Part shown: piece after piece, positions 5,884 to 6,003 of the stretch
Layout: each line of letters begins with the position of its first letter
Position numbering within the stretch: the stretch's first letter is position 1
Origin: Acidobacteriota bacterium
Lineage (GTDB): Bacteria; Acidobacteriota; Terriglobia; Terriglobales; Acidobacteriaceae
Reading direction: 5' to 3'
NCBI GenBank assembly: GCA_021781255.1
Contig: JAJXXG010000771.1
Span: 1-6,003 of the forward strand
Length of the DNA: 6,003 bases
Notes under the pieces: model-generated
What the model was told of the DNA's origin: nothing
The model's input: only the letters and a program-made list of their open reading frames with translations
Databases searched by the model: none
Translations under genes and position numbers: made by a program

Positions 5884-6003
5884 ATGAAGAAATATCTGGC
5901 GGAACTGGTAGGCACCTTCATCCTGGTGCTCTTTGGATGTGGAACGGCGGTGATTGCCGGCGATAAGGTCGGCATTGTCGGAATCGCACTCGCGTTCGGG
6001 CTA
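5884..6003 (+). CDS. Aquaporin (MIP family), N-terminal fragment
   Basis: The first 40 codons of an inner-membrane channel, cut by the window edge. [20 protein letters not shown] is the classic MIP start: a short basic cytosolic tail, the AE-x-x-GTF motif of transmembrane helix 1, then the GCGTAV exit. The helix spans about residues 4-23, followed by a short loop ([10 protein letters not shown]) and the beginning of helix 2 (IALAFGL). The GCG-AV and ALAFGL pattern resembles water-selective AqpZ more than glycerol facilitator GlpF, but neither NPA motif nor the selectivity filter is in the window, so the transported solute is not settled and I leave the symbol blank. The gene is divergent from the methyltransferase across 241 bp. 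Confidence 0.9.
   Translation, partial: MKKYLAELVGTFILVLFGCGTAVIAGDKVGIVGIALAFGL

Noticed and set aside
1..6003. CRISPR array, tRNA, rRNA, insertion sequence or prophage module
   Set aside because: No regularly spaced repeats, tRNA-like sequence, transposase motif or phage structural gene was seen on either strand.

Overview
The window is an ordinary-looking, gene-dense bacterial chromosomal segment, G+C-rich by eye (about 60%), with strong G/C preference at third codon positions. The style of the encoded proteins (an E. coli PncB-type nicotinate phosphoribosyltransferase, a MetH-like stand-alone homocysteine methyltransferase, a PfkB sugar kinase, an aquaporin) would fit Acidobacteriota such as the Terriglobales. 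That placement is an inference from memory of similar proteins and was not tested.

Layout from left to right. (1) 1-59, minus strand: the first codons of a gene that runs out of the window, with a good Shine-Dalgarno sequence and a perfect TATAAT box just upstream. (2) 60-252: no gene, but a striking near-perfect palindrome at 146-176. (3) 253-1302, minus: a predicted PD-(D/E)XK nuclease, probably of the PGN_0703 putative restriction endonuclease family. (4) 1365-2750, minus: nicotinate phosphoribosyltransferase (pncB), 62 nt upstream of the nuclease and probably co-transcribed with it. (5) 2751-2865: a divergent intergenic region. (6) 2866-3774, plus: homocysteine S-methyltransferase domain protein. 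(7) 3800-4750, minus: PfkB-family sugar kinase, tail to tail with the previous gene across only 25 bp. (8) 4848-5642, minus: class I SAM-dependent methyltransferase-like protein, 97 bp upstream of the kinase and on the same strand. (9) 5643-5883: a divergent intergenic region holding a doubtful Cys-rich open frame on the minus strand. (10) 5884-6003, plus: the first 40 codons of an aquaporin, cut by the window edge.

Most of the content is metabolic: NAD salvage (PncB), methionine formation from homocysteine, sugar phosphorylation, and water or small-solute transport. The nuclease is the only gene with a possible defence or mobile-element link. It stands without any visible modification methyltransferase or specificity subunit, so I do not claim a complete restriction system. 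I found no tRNA, rRNA, CRISPR array, insertion sequence or phage module. The least explained items are the palindrome at 146-176, the orphan nuclease attached to pncB, the start region of that nuclease, and the small Cys-rich frame upstream of the aquaporin.
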